Of a DNA stretch of 14,256 nt, positions 1 through 6,873 are shown piece by piece. A program made the translations under genes and the position numbers. The stretch is from Methylophilaceae bacterium (GTDB lineage Bacteria; Pseudomonadota; Gammaproteobacteria; Burkholderiales; Methylophilaceae): NCBI GenBank assembly GCA_006844635.1, contig SPJO01000033.1:1-14256 (forward strand). Reading direction: 5' to 3'. The notes under the pieces were generated by a model, which did no database searches, was not told the origin of the DNA, and saw nothing but the letters and a program-made list of their open reading frames with translations. Each line of letters begins with the position of its first letter. The first letter of the stretch is position 1.

Positions 1-143
1 AGGGAATGGCATCACCAGAAGATATGGATTTAATGCAAGTGATTGATGAGCCGCAAGAGGTGGTTGATGCAATCTTCAAATATTACGAATCTAGGGGCTT
101 TGAACTCAGCTCAGAAGAGAAGCAAAATCAACTTTATTTGTAA
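1..143 (+). CDS. LOG family / TIGR00730 Rossmann-fold protein, C-terminal fragment
   Basis: Only the last 46 complete codons are in the window; the frame enters from the left edge and stops with TAA at 141-143. The visible tail has the pattern PEDMDLMQVIDEP, then EEVVDAIFKYYE-like residues and a short polar end. This is how the C-terminus of TIGR00730-family (LOG, 'lysine decarboxylase-like') Rossmann proteins usually looks in betaproteobacteria. Characterised members are cytokinin riboside 5'-monophosphate phosphoribohydrolases, or nucleotide 5'-monophosphate nucleosidases more generally. The catalytic PGGxGTxxE motif would lie upstream, outside the window, so activity cannot be judged. The call rests on recognising the tail alone. 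A different family is possible, but the stretch before the stop is clearly coding. The next gene starts about 60 bases downstream. Confidence 0.6.
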   Translation, partial: GMASPEDMDLMQVIDEPQEVVDAIFKYYESRGFELSSEEKQNQLYL

Positions 144-202
144 TGAATACAGGTATGGTTTGTCGCTTTTTGATAGAATGGTATTAACTTAAAGGAAGCA
201 AG

Positions 203-562
203 GTGAACAGGATGACAAACAAAAAATGGATGCAACTTTTCGTCAGTGCAATATTCACTGTGATGGTGCCATTTGCTTTTGCTGATACGCCTGCAGATGC
301 AGAGTTGCTTGATGAGGTGCCGCCACCGCCAAAAGTGCAAGATGGTGAAGTGTTGGAAGGTGAGCCTGAAATTACGATCCGTAAAAAAGATAAAAAAACA
401 GTTCACGAATACCGGATTAATGGCGAGCTTTATATGATGAAAATCATTCCAGACCATGGAGTGGCTTATTATCTATATCGAGAAGACCAACATAGTGACT
501 GGGTGAATGTTGGGCCAAATCCACCGCTAGCAGTCCCTAAGTGGACATTGTTTACATTCTAA
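203..562 (+). CDS. DUF2782 family small secreted protein
   Basis: Protein of 119 residues from GTG 203, or 116 from the in-frame ATG at 212. Both starts have a plausible ribosome binding site: AAGGA at 192-196 lies 6 bases before the GTG, and AAGGTG at 200-205 lies 6 bases before the ATG. A Sec signal peptide is visible, with lysines, then a hydrophobic run and cleavage after ...PFAFA, giving a mature N-terminus of DTPADAEL. A proline-rich linker (PPPP) follows. The rest is one small beta-rich domain containing PEITIRKKD, HEYRINGELYMMKI and a C-terminal WVNVGPN / PKWTLF stretch, typical of DUF2782. The function of the family is not known to me. In betaproteobacteria it commonly sits near thrB and polA, as it does here beside thrB. 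It is predicted to be periplasmic. A 12-bp stem-loop lies 17 bases after the stop. Confidence 0.85.
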   Translation: MNRMTNKKWMQLFVSAIFTVMVPFAFADTPADAELLDEVPPPPKVQDGEVLEGEPEITIRKKDKKTVHEYRINGELYMMKIIPDHGVAYYLYREDQHSDWVNVGPNPPLAVPKWTLFTF

Positions 563-579
563 TTTTTTCCTTTTTATCT

Positions 580-606
580 AAAGGCTAAATGCTGCATTTA
601 GCCTTT
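580..606 (+). terminator. 12-bp perfect stem-loop after the DUF2782 gene
   Basis: AAAGGCTAAATG at 580-591 pairs perfectly with CATTTAGCCTTT at 595-606 around a 3-base loop. It lies between the DUF2782 stop and the thrB start. The stem ends in only three T residues and has no long T tract after it; the T-rich stretches (563-575) lie before it. It may be a weak or factor-assisted terminator, or an mRNA-stabilising hairpin that separates the two messages. The stem is certain, its function is not. Confidence 0.5.
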
Positions 607-626
607 CACAATCGAAATAGCGCATT

Positions 627-1562
627 ATGTCGGTTTTCACCACTCTTACACTTTCAGAAGCCAAAATATTACTGCAGGATTTTTCTATTGGCGAAATCAC
701 TGAGTTAAAGGGGATTGCTGCGGGTATCACGAATACCAATTATTTTGTGATTACTGAGCAAGCGCGCTATGTGCTGACTATCTTTGAGCAAAACGCCTTT
801 GACGATTTGCCTTACTTTGTCGATTTGATGACCCACCTTGCTGGGCATGGCATCCCGTGTCCAGCGCCTATTGCAGACCAACATGGCGTTGATTTAAGGC
901 TGGTTAAAGACAAGCCTGCCTTGTTGATTAGTTGCTTAAGTGGGTCGAATACGGACACACCAACACCGATGCAGTGTGCAGCAGTCGGGCGTGCGTTGGC
1001 ACAAATGCACTTGGCTGGTGATTCATTCAAGCAAACCGCTCAGAACCAGCGTGACGCAACATGGCGCCGCAATACCGCTGAACAGGTGATGGAAAAGCTG
1101 AATGCTGATGATCAAGCGGTTCTGACGCAAGCGTTAGCATTCCAAGATCAGTTGGATGTCAGTGCATTGCCGAAAGGCATTATTCATGGCGATTTATTCC
1201 GCGATAACGTGTTATTCGATGGAGAAACGCTAGGCGGGTTTATTGACTTTTATTATGCCTGTCATGATGTGTTGGCCTATGATGTGGCCATCACAGTAAA
1301 TGACTGGTGTTTAAATGAGGATGGTTCGTTTGATGAACCTAGGCTTGATGCGTTGATGCAAGCTTATAACGAAGTGCGACCATTTAATGATGATGAGAAG
1401 CAAGTCTGGCAAGGGTTGCTTTGCATCGCTGCGTTGCGCTTTTGGTTATCGCGCTTATATGACTGGCATTTCCCGGCTGAAGGAGAATTGACACATGCCA
1501 AAGATCCTAATTATTTCAAAAATATTTTACTAAAGAGAGCAACGCCATCGGCGCTTGCTTAA
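627..1562 (+). CDS. thrB: homoserine kinase (ThrB, APH-fold type)
   Basis: Phosphorylates L-homoserine with ATP in the threonine pathway; cytoplasmic. The 311-residue protein has the usual length of the aminoglycoside-phosphotransferase-fold homoserine kinases of proteobacteria, which are unrelated to the GHMP-fold enzyme of E. coli. The N-terminus shows the family start pattern (MSVFTTLTLSEA) and the nucleotide-loop stretch LKGIAAGITNTNYFV at about residues 28-42. The catalytic loop HGDLFRDN is at residues 187-194 and is followed by the metal-binding GFIDFYYA. A conserved VNDWC pattern comes next. All key residues are present. No clear ribosome binding site is visible before the ATG, yet the N-terminal match supports this start. 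The next gene begins 13 bases after the stop, so the two are probably cotranscribed. Confidence 0.95.
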   Translation: MSVFTTLTLSEAKILLQDFSIGEITELKGIAAGITNTNYFVITEQARYVLTIFEQNAFDDLPYFVDLMTHLAGHGIPCPAPIADQHGVDLRLVKDKPALLISCLSGSNTDTPTPMQCAAVGRALAQMHLAGDSFKQTAQNQRDATWRRNTAEQVMEKLNADDQAVLTQALAFQDQLDVSALPKGIIHGDLFRDNVLFDGETLGGFIDFYYACHDVLAYDVAITVNDWCLNEDGSFDEPRLDALMQAYNEVRPFNDDEKQVWQGLLCIAALRFWLSRLYDWHFPAEGELTHAKDPNYFKNILLKRATPSALA

Positions 1563-1575
1563 TGGCTACAGGTAT

Positions 1576-2358
1576 ATGGCTATCTTACAATCACGGACAA
1601 GAACAGGTATTAGCTGGGTCACAGAGAGCATCGCTTTATTCAGACAAGCACCTAGGCAATGGTTATCACTCGCTTTGGTTTATTTGGGGTTGTTTGTCTT
1701 GTTACCTTCAATCCCCGGGTTGCAACTTCTCGCTTTCGTAACCATCTTAATCTGGCCGATATTTATTGCGGTTGCCATGCGTTTTTACCGTAATGTGGAA
1801 GTAAAGAAAACAGAAAATTTGCAGGCCATTATGCAACTGATACAACCTAGGATGCGATTGCTAACATTGTTGGGTTTGGTGCATTTGCTCTACTTTGTGT
1901 TGGTGAGTTTGTTGGTTAGTGCAGACATGCAAGTACTGTCAGGTATTTTAGAACGACAGCAAGAGATGGACGAGCAAGAGTTAGCAGCAGCTTTGCAAAC
2001 CATGATGCCAATCTTCTTTAAATTAGTGTTGTTATTTATTCCGTTGATGATAATCAGTTGGTTCTCTCCGATGCTGATCGCATTTAATCAATATCCCTTG
2101 GGTAAAGCGATTAAATCAAGTATTGCTGGTTGCTTGCAGTATATTATCGCGCTTGTCGCCGCATGGCTTTTATTAAGTGCAGCCATGATGACACTTATGA
2201 TGGCTGCTAGTGTTTTGGCGGGCTTCTTTGCAATGGTAATGCCAGTTATTGCACAGTTTCTAGTTTCAACCATTGTATTCGGTTGCTTTTTGATTGGTAT
2301 TGCGCTCACGCTCGCTTTTCAGTATGTGAGTTATCGTGATATTTTTAGAGCGGCTTAG
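1576..2358 (+). CDS. BPSS1780 family multi-pass membrane protein
   Basis: A 260-residue hydrophobic protein with about six predicted membrane segments. The first two are at roughly residues 27-70 (LALVYLGLFVLLPSIPG, then a VTILIWPIFIAVAM segment), one follows near 95-115, one near 150-175, and a long hydrophobic C-terminal block runs from about 190 to 250. The soluble start, with WVTESIALFRQAPRQWL before the first helix, and the closing YVSYRDIF are typical of the uncharacterised BPSS1780 family of betaproteobacteria. I chose ATG 1576, 13 bases after the thrB stop. The frame could extend to a TTG at 1555 overlapping thrB, but that adds residues with no family support. The ribosome binding site is weak (AGG at 1570-1572). 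Cotranscription with thrB is likely. No function is known to me. Confidence 0.8.
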   Translation: MAILQSRTRTGISWVTESIALFRQAPRQWLSLALVYLGLFVLLPSIPGLQLLAFVTILIWPIFIAVAMRFYRNVEVKKTENLQAIMQLIQPRMRLLTLLGLVHLLYFVLVSLLVSADMQVLSGILERQQEMDEQELAAALQTMMPIFFKLVLLFIPLMIISWFSPMLIAFNQYPLGKAIKSSIAGCLQYIIALVAAWLLLSAAMMTLMMAASVLAGFFAMVMPVIAQFLVSTIVFGCFLIGIALTLAFQYVSYRDIFRAA

Positions 2359-2457
2359 TCTTTCTTTTCGTGCATGCCTGATGCACTGCCATAGTGCTTC
2401 ATCATCATTATGGTGAAGTATTTCATTTTCCTCTCTTGTTCAAAAATACATAAACAT

Positions 2458-2471
2458 TTGATTTTTATCAG
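2458..2471. promoter_or_regulatory. candidate FNR/CRP-family (FNR, DNR/NnrR type) binding site
   Basis: The sequence TTGAT-TTTT-ATCAG matches the FNR/DNR consensus TTGAT-N4-ATCAA at 9 of 10 positions. It lies 170 bases before the GTG start of the redox operon, in a non-coding stretch. A -10-like CATAAT is at 2507-2512, with TG directly before it. This places the box centre about 55 bases before the expected transcription start, rather than at the classic -41.5, so the exact promoter geometry is unsettled. Control by an oxygen- or NO-responsive regulator fits the heme and globin content of the genes downstream. Confidence 0.55.
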
Positions 2472-2577
2472 TATTATCTTATTTTTAGCCATTGGCACAG
2501 CTTTTGCATAATATACATCGCATTGTTTAGAGATGTGCAGTGCATGGGTTAAAGACGACCCAAAGTAATCATGAAGC

Positions 2578-2625
2578 CCACCAGTTAGGGGTGGAAAACA
2601 TATGACTTTGTCAGTCTTGAGATAA
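2578..2625 (+). promoter_or_regulatory. possible leader ORF with a hairpin over its ribosome binding site
   Basis: An ATG at 2602 opens a 7-codon frame (MTLSVLR, stop TAA 2623-2625) that ends 3 bases before the GTG start of the oxidoreductase gene and in the same frame. Its ribosome binding site candidate AGGGG (2587-2591) overlaps the right arm of a small stem-loop, CCACC (2578-2582) with GGTGG (2590-2594). A second hairpin, GGGT (2546-2549) with ACCC (2558-2561), lies upstream. The GTG itself has only a weak site (GAGA, 2619-2622), so translational coupling is plausible. This is structure seen in the sequence; the regulatory role is inference. Confidence 0.35.
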
Positions 2626-2628
2626 CCT

Positions 2629-4614
2629 GTGGATAAACCTGCTAAAAATATAACTAAACAAGAAATATCTGAACAAGCGCCTGTTGTCGTTGTAGGCGCA
2701 GGCCCTGTCGGTGTCAGGTTCGTACAAGAACTACACGAAATTTCTCCCAATACCCCGATTGTGTTGTATGGCAATGAGCCATGGCAACCTTATAACCGTG
2801 TACTCCTTTCTTCTTTCTTGGCTGGTGAATCCAGTTGGGAGCAGCTTTCAGTTGGCCTTGAAGTGCCTGATGTATCGCAAATCAAGCAGGTCATGAATTG
2901 CAATGTGCTTGATATTGATCGCGCCAATAAAACCATTATCGATGCCAATCAACACCAACAACCCTATTCAAAGCTAGTATTAGCAACAGGCTCTAAACCA
3001 CGGGTGCCAAATATTGCAGGGGTTGGGCAATCTAATGTTTTTGTGTTTAGAAATATGAGCGATGTGCAACAGCTCTTTGCTAGACGCACACGCAGTCAGC
3101 ATACCGTGATTTTAGGTGGTGGTTTGCTTGGTTTAGAGGCCGCGCGCGCCATGCAAAAATTCAATACGAAAGTCACTGTATTGGAACACAATGCAAGGTT
3201 AATGTTACATCAGCTCAATGATGCAGCTTCAGCCATGGTTAGAGAGCACATCGAGAGTACAGGTATTGAAGTGCTCACTAACCAACGAGTGAAGTCCTTA
3301 CATGGTGAAGGGCGCGTAACCGGCGTTGGTTTATTTGATGGCACACGAATAGATTGTGACACCGTCATTATTGCTGCAGGGGTGAACCCCAATACAGAGT
3401 TGGCATTAGATGCTCGCCTGAATCTTGGTCGCGGTGTTCGCGTAAATGATGCCATGCAAACTTCGGATGAAGATATTTATGCAGTTGGTGAATGTGCTGA
3501 GCATCGTGAAAAAACCTACGGCATTGTGGCGCCGGGCTTAGAGCAAGCCGCAGTTGCTGCACATGCCATACATGGTGAAATCGTGAATTATGTTGGGTCA
3601 CTGATGGCTACAAGGCTAAAAGTCTTGGACTTGGCTGTCTTTAGCATGGGACGTGTGACGGAGTCTGACGGCATCACGCAAGCAAAACGCGTGTCATATT
3701 ACGATGCAGAAAACCAATCATATCGATTTGCTGTTGTTGATCGTAACCGCCTGATTGGCTGTATTGCGATTGGTGATTGTCCTGAATTGCCTAGATTGCA
3801 AGAAGCCATTATTACGGAAAGAGTGATTTACCCATGGCAACTTTGGCGCTTTAAACAAGAAGGACAGTTATGGCCTGAGGGTGAAACTGCAAGTGTTGTT
3901 GACTGGCCTGAAACTGCGATTGTTTGCAACTGTAACAACGTGAGCCGTGGAGACTTGGGTATTGCTTTGACTGCTGGCTGCGATACGGTGGAATGTCTGG
4001 CTAAAGAAACACGGGCCTCTACGGTTTGCGGTTCCTGTAAACCACTACTGGCTGACTTGATTGGTCAGGAAGTGCAGCTTGAGCCTACAGGTGGTCGGAA
4101 AGGGCTGCTAGCAGGTTTGACGATTGCATCAATCGTGTTGCTTTCCATACTGTTCTTACCAAACCTCCCATATGCATTATCAGTTCAGCATGATTGGCAC
4201 TGGGATGTGTTGTGGCGAGAAACGTTTAATAAACAAGTCTCTGGTTTTGTGATTCTTGCGTTAACAGCACTCGGCTTGTTGATTACCTTCCGTAAGCGAG
4301 TGAGCAAAGTAACAGCAGGGGATTACACGATCTGGCGCGTCGCCCATGTGTTGCTTGGTATGACTGCTCTCATCACTTTATATGTGCATACCGGCGGGCG
4401 CTTAGGCACGAACCTAAATTTCCTTTTAATGGTGAGCTTTTGTGGCTTAGCTGTCGCTGGTGCAGTGAGTGCTTATGTCATTGCGCAAGAACACCAGCTC
4501 AATCCAGGTTTTGTTAAAAAGTGGCGGGCGAACAGTCTATGGATTCATATTCTCTTGTTCTGGCCCGTGCCCGTGTTGCTGACATTCCACATTCTTAAAT
4601 CGTATTACTTTTAG
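2629..4614 (+). CDS. NirB-like FAD/NAD(P) oxidoreductase with BFD [2Fe-2S] domain fused to a di-heme b membrane domain
   Basis: A 661-residue three-part protein. Residues about 17-420 form a pyridine-nucleotide-disulfide type flavoprotein like the front of NirB/NasB: FAD motif VGAGPVG (G23, G25, G28), YNRVLLSSFLAGE, NAD(P) motif GGGLLG (163-168) and an IYAVGECAEH FAD-binding stretch. Residues about 430-475 are a BFD-like domain with four cysteines (C433, C435, C467, C470) for a [2Fe-2S] cluster. True NirB continues into siroheme domains. This protein instead has about five membrane helices from residue 493 to the end. They carry two histidine pairs, H573/H587 and H640/H654, each 14 residues apart, as in ferric-reductase or NOX type domains that stack two b hemes. 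I infer electron transfer from cytoplasmic NAD(P)H across the membrane to the cytochrome c encoded 8 bases downstream. The start is GTG with a weak ribosome binding site; no other in-frame start fits. Confidence 0.85.
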   Translation: MDKPAKNITKQEISEQAPVVVVGAGPVGVRFVQELHEISPNTPIVLYGNEPWQPYNRVLLSSFLAGESSWEQLSVGLEVPDVSQIKQVMNCNVLDIDRANKTIIDANQHQQPYSKLVLATGSKPRVPNIAGVGQSNVFVFRNMSDVQQLFARRTRSQHTVILGGGLLGLEAARAMQKFNTKVTVLEHNARLMLHQLNDAASAMVREHIESTGIEVLTNQRVKSLHGEGRVTGVGLFDGTRIDCDTVIIAAGVNPNTELALDARLNLGRGVRVNDAMQTSDEDIYAVGECAEHREKTYGIVAPGLEQAAVAAHAIHGEIVNYVGSLMATRLKVLDLAVFSMGRVTESDGITQAKRVSYYDAENQSYRFAVVDRNRLIGCIAIGDCPELPRLQEAIITERVIYPWQLWRFKQEGQLWPEGETASVVDWPETAIVCNCNNVSRGDLGIALTAGCDTVECLAKETRASTVCGSCKPLLADLIGQEVQLEPTGGRKGLLAGLTIASIVLLSILFLPNLPYALSVQHDWHWDVLWRETFNKQVSGFVILALTALGLLITFRKRVSKVTAGDYTIWRVAHVLLGMTALITLYVHTGGRLGTNLNFLLMVSFCGLAVAGAVSAYVIAQEHQLNPGFVKKWRANSLWIHILLFWPVPVLLTFHILKSYYF

Positions 4615-4622
4615 TAGGTAGC

Positions 4623-6155
4623 ATGGCAAAAAAATCAAATAAACAATATTGGATCATCTGGGGGGCATTGTCAGTACTAGTTGCTGCCTATTTGACTTAT
4701 GGCTTACTCGAGAAAGCGTCAGCCACGCAACCTCTAATGGCAGAGGGGCGCCTAATGTTGCTACCTGGGCATACCACGCATGCGCATCACCAAATTGAGC
4801 TGGCATGCGAGTCATGTCATACCGAAGCATTTGGTGGCGGCGAGTTGATTCAAGAAGCTTGTGTGAGTTGCCATGCAGAAGAGCTGGAATTGGGCGATGA
4901 CTCTCATCCAGCGAGTAAGTTTGATGACCCGAGTAATGTTGAGCGTTTAGAAGTATTAGACGCGCAGCAATGTATTACTTGCCATGTAGAGCATAAGCCG
5001 GATATTACCAACCCAATGGGCGTAACGTTACCACAAGATTTTTGCGCACATTGCCATAGCGGTGAAGATGAGATGCCACCCGATCATAAAGACTTTGGTT
5101 TTGGTGGCTGTACAGAAGCGGGCTGTCATAACTATCACGATAACCGCGCGTTGTATGAAGATTTCTTAGTTAAGCATAGTACTAAGCCATGGTTATTGGA
5201 TGAACCGCAACTACCTAAGCGCGCTTTTGCCGAAGCAGCAATGGAAATGATGATGCCATATCCAATGGATCAATATCCTTTGGAGCCGTTATCAGCTGAA
5301 CAGCATGATGCGCCGTCCAGCATGTCTGTAGATCCTAAGGTGCATGCGGACTGGTTAGCCAGTAGCCATGCAAAAAATGGTGTGAACTGCAGTGCTTGTC
5401 ATGTCAATCAAGACCCAGAAACGGCTGGTGAGATGGTTGGTCAATGGATAGAGAAACCTGACCATACTGGCTGCCAGTCTTGCCATGACAAGGAAATTAA
5501 AGGCTTTTTAGCGGGTAAGCATGGGTCGCCAATCGCGCAGGGCTTAGCACCGATGACACCTGCTAAGGCACGCTTGCCGATGAAATCAGATGTACATGAC
5601 ACAGCGCTTACTTGCTCAACTTGCCATGATTCACACAAGCCAGATACACGTAAAGCAGCTGTTGAGTCATGTATGAGCTGCCATAACGATGAGCACACCT
5701 TGGCTTATAAAGCCTCACCACACTTCAAACTTTGGCAAGATGAAATAGCAGGTAAAGCGCCAGCAGGGTCAGGCGTGAGCTGTGCAAGCTGCCATATGCC
5801 GCGTGTCGATGTGGAAACGGAAGAAGGTTCAAGAATGATGGTGCAGCATAACCAAAACGACACCTTGCGCCCGAATGAAAAAATGATTCGTCCAGTTTGC
5901 ATGAGCTGTCACGGATTAGGTTTCTCAATCGATGCTTTAGCAGACCCTGCGTTGATTAAGAACAATTTCAACGGTAAGCCAGCGAAGCATGTAGACAGTA
6001 TCGATATGGCAGTAGCAAAAGATTTAGAAGCACGGCAAAAAAGAGAAGAAGAGAAGCGGAAGCGTGCGGAACAAGCTTCAGAAGAAGTATCAGCGGAAGC
6101 TGAAGGGTCAACAGTAGCAGAAGAGTACGAAGAAGACTTTGATGAGTATAACTAG
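4623..6155 (+). CDS. membrane-anchored undecaheme cytochrome c (cytochrome c3-like family)
   Basis: A 510-residue protein. One uncleaved N-terminal membrane helix (about residues 9-28) places the rest in the periplasm. Ten CXXCH heme sites start at C62, C80, C117, C141, C256, C284, C331, C350, C387 and C426. One CX4CH site lies at C163-H169 (CTEAGCH, followed by NYHDNRALYEDF), making 11 potential c hemes. Many further histidines, such as GHTTHAHHQ just before the first heme, could serve as distal ligands. There is a heme-free stretch at about residues 175-250. From about residue 465 the chain becomes a lysine/glutamate-rich, probably helical tail ending in a very acidic run. I see no CXXCK or other catalytic heme motif, so an electron carrier is more likely than a nitrite or hydroxylamine enzyme. 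The start is 8 bases after the oxidoreductase stop, with TAGGT (4615-4619) as a modest ribosome binding site. Confidence 0.9.
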   Translation: MAKKSNKQYWIIWGALSVLVAAYLTYGLLEKASATQPLMAEGRLMLLPGHTTHAHHQIELACESCHTEAFGGGELIQEACVSCHAEELELGDDSHPASKFDDPSNVERLEVLDAQQCITCHVEHKPDITNPMGVTLPQDFCAHCHSGEDEMPPDHKDFGFGGCTEAGCHNYHDNRALYEDFLVKHSTKPWLLDEPQLPKRAFAEAAMEMMMPYPMDQYPLEPLSAEQHDAPSSMSVDPKVHADWLASSHAKNGVNCSACHVNQDPETAGEMVGQWIEKPDHTGCQSCHDKEIKGFLAGKHGSPIAQGLAPMTPAKARLPMKSDVHDTALTCSTCHDSHKPDTRKAAVESCMSCHNDEHTLAYKASPHFKLWQDEIAGKAPAGSGVSCASCHMPRVDVETEEGSRMMVQHNQNDTLRPNEKMIRPVCMSCHGLGFSIDALADPALIKNNFNGKPAKHVDSIDMAVAKDLEARQKREEEKRKRAEQASEEVSAEAEGSTVAEEYEEDFDEYN

Positions 6156-6199
6156 ATCGATCACAAACAGTAGTCATTTTAACCACAAGGAGTAAGACA

Positions 6200-6790
6200 A
6201 TGAAAAAAGCATCAGCATTGAAATTAAGTCTAATTGCGTTGGGCGTGCTAGCAACAGCCGGCGTCACAGCTACAACTGCCATTGCGGCAAAAACAGATGA
6301 TGGGATTACTGCAAAAACCATGACGGATGCGTTACATACCGTGATGGCTGCAGACCGTAAGATTTACACAAAGCTAATTATTAGCCGCTTAGCTAAAAAG
6401 GAAAAAGTAATCACTGCAAGCGAGCATTGGAAAGATGAAAAAGCATTGGTGCTCCCAGCGCAAATGTTCCGTTATGCATCAGAAGAAGTGGCGAAGAAAA
6501 AGCCGAGCTTTAGTTATAAATTACTTTCAGAATGGCCGATTAACAAACAAAATGCACCGAAAACAAAGGCAGAAAAAGAAGGACTGAAATTTATTGCTGC
6601 GAACCCGGGTAAAAATTACTACACCGAAGAGAAACTGGGTAAGAAGAAATATTTCACAGCTGTTTACGCAGATACGGCGGTATCACCTGCGTGTGTTAGT
6701 TGCCATAACGACCACAAAGATACCCCACGCTCTGACTTTAAGTTAGGTGAAGTGATGGGTGGTGTGGTGATTCGTGTACCACTGAAGTAA
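6200..6790 (+). CDS. secreted DUF3365 (Tll0287-like) protein with one c-type heme site
   Basis: A 196-residue protein with a clear Sec signal peptide (lysines, hydrophobic run, cleavage near A29/A30 before KTDD). The mature part matches the DUF3365 / Tll0287-like fold, seen in PAS-like periplasmic heme domains. It has a helical front half (residues 35-65), a central YKLLSEWPINKQNAP stretch and the pattern AVYADTAVSPACVSCHNDH, with the heme site C165-H169. It ends in the GGVVIRVPL strand usual for the domain. In other proteins the domain occurs alone or as the sensor part of signalling proteins; its role is poorly defined. Here it may accept electrons from the cytochrome or sense a small ligand or redox state. 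The start is supported by AAGGAG 7 bases before the ATG. It lies 44 bases after the cytochrome gene and is probably in the same operon. Confidence 0.85.
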   Translation: MKKASALKLSLIALGVLATAGVTATTAIAAKTDDGITAKTMTDALHTVMAADRKIYTKLIISRLAKKEKVITASEHWKDEKALVLPAQMFRYASEEVAKKKPSFSYKLLSEWPINKQNAPKTKAEKEGLKFIAANPGKNYYTEEKLGKKKYFTAVYADTAVSPACVSCHNDHKDTPRSDFKLGEVMGGVVIRVPLK

Positions 6791-6796
6791 TGCATA

Positions 6797-6835
6797 GCTC
6801 AATGATCAGGCGAAATGATATTCGTCTGATCGAGC
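6797..6835 (+). terminator. long stem-loop between the DUF3365 gene and the globin gene
   Basis: GCTC (6797-6800) pairs with GAGC (6832-6835), GATCAG (6804-6809) with CTGATC (6826-6831), and GCGAA (6810-6814) with TTCGT (6821-6825, one G-T pair). The loop is ATGATA and a 3-base bulge lies on the left arm. That gives 15 paired positions. No T tract follows, so it may be a mRNA processing or stabilising element that sets different levels of globin and upstream products, rather than a classic terminator. Confidence 0.45.
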
Positions 6836-6873
6836 ATTAGTTAAAACAATTTTAATTACAAGGAATAGATCGT

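Noticed and set aside
1555..1575. TTG start for the BPSS1780 protein overlapping thrB
   Set aside because: It adds seven residues with no family match; ATG 1576 gives the normal N-terminus.
2546..2600. Known riboswitch (mini-ykkC/guanidine-II, TPP, cobalamin) in the redox-operon leader
   Set aside because: The small hairpins do not show the conserved loops or core of any class I know; the ACGA present is not in a closed tetraloop.
2629..4614. Annotation as assimilatory nitrite reductase large subunit (NirB)
   Set aside because: The siroheme/[4Fe-4S] domains are absent and replaced by membrane helices; no NirD follows.
4623..6155. Hydroxylamine oxidoreductase or NrfA-type nitrite reductase
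   Set aside because: No CXXCK or HAO-type catalytic heme pattern, heme number and order differ, and the N-terminal anchor plus acidic tail point to an electron carrier.
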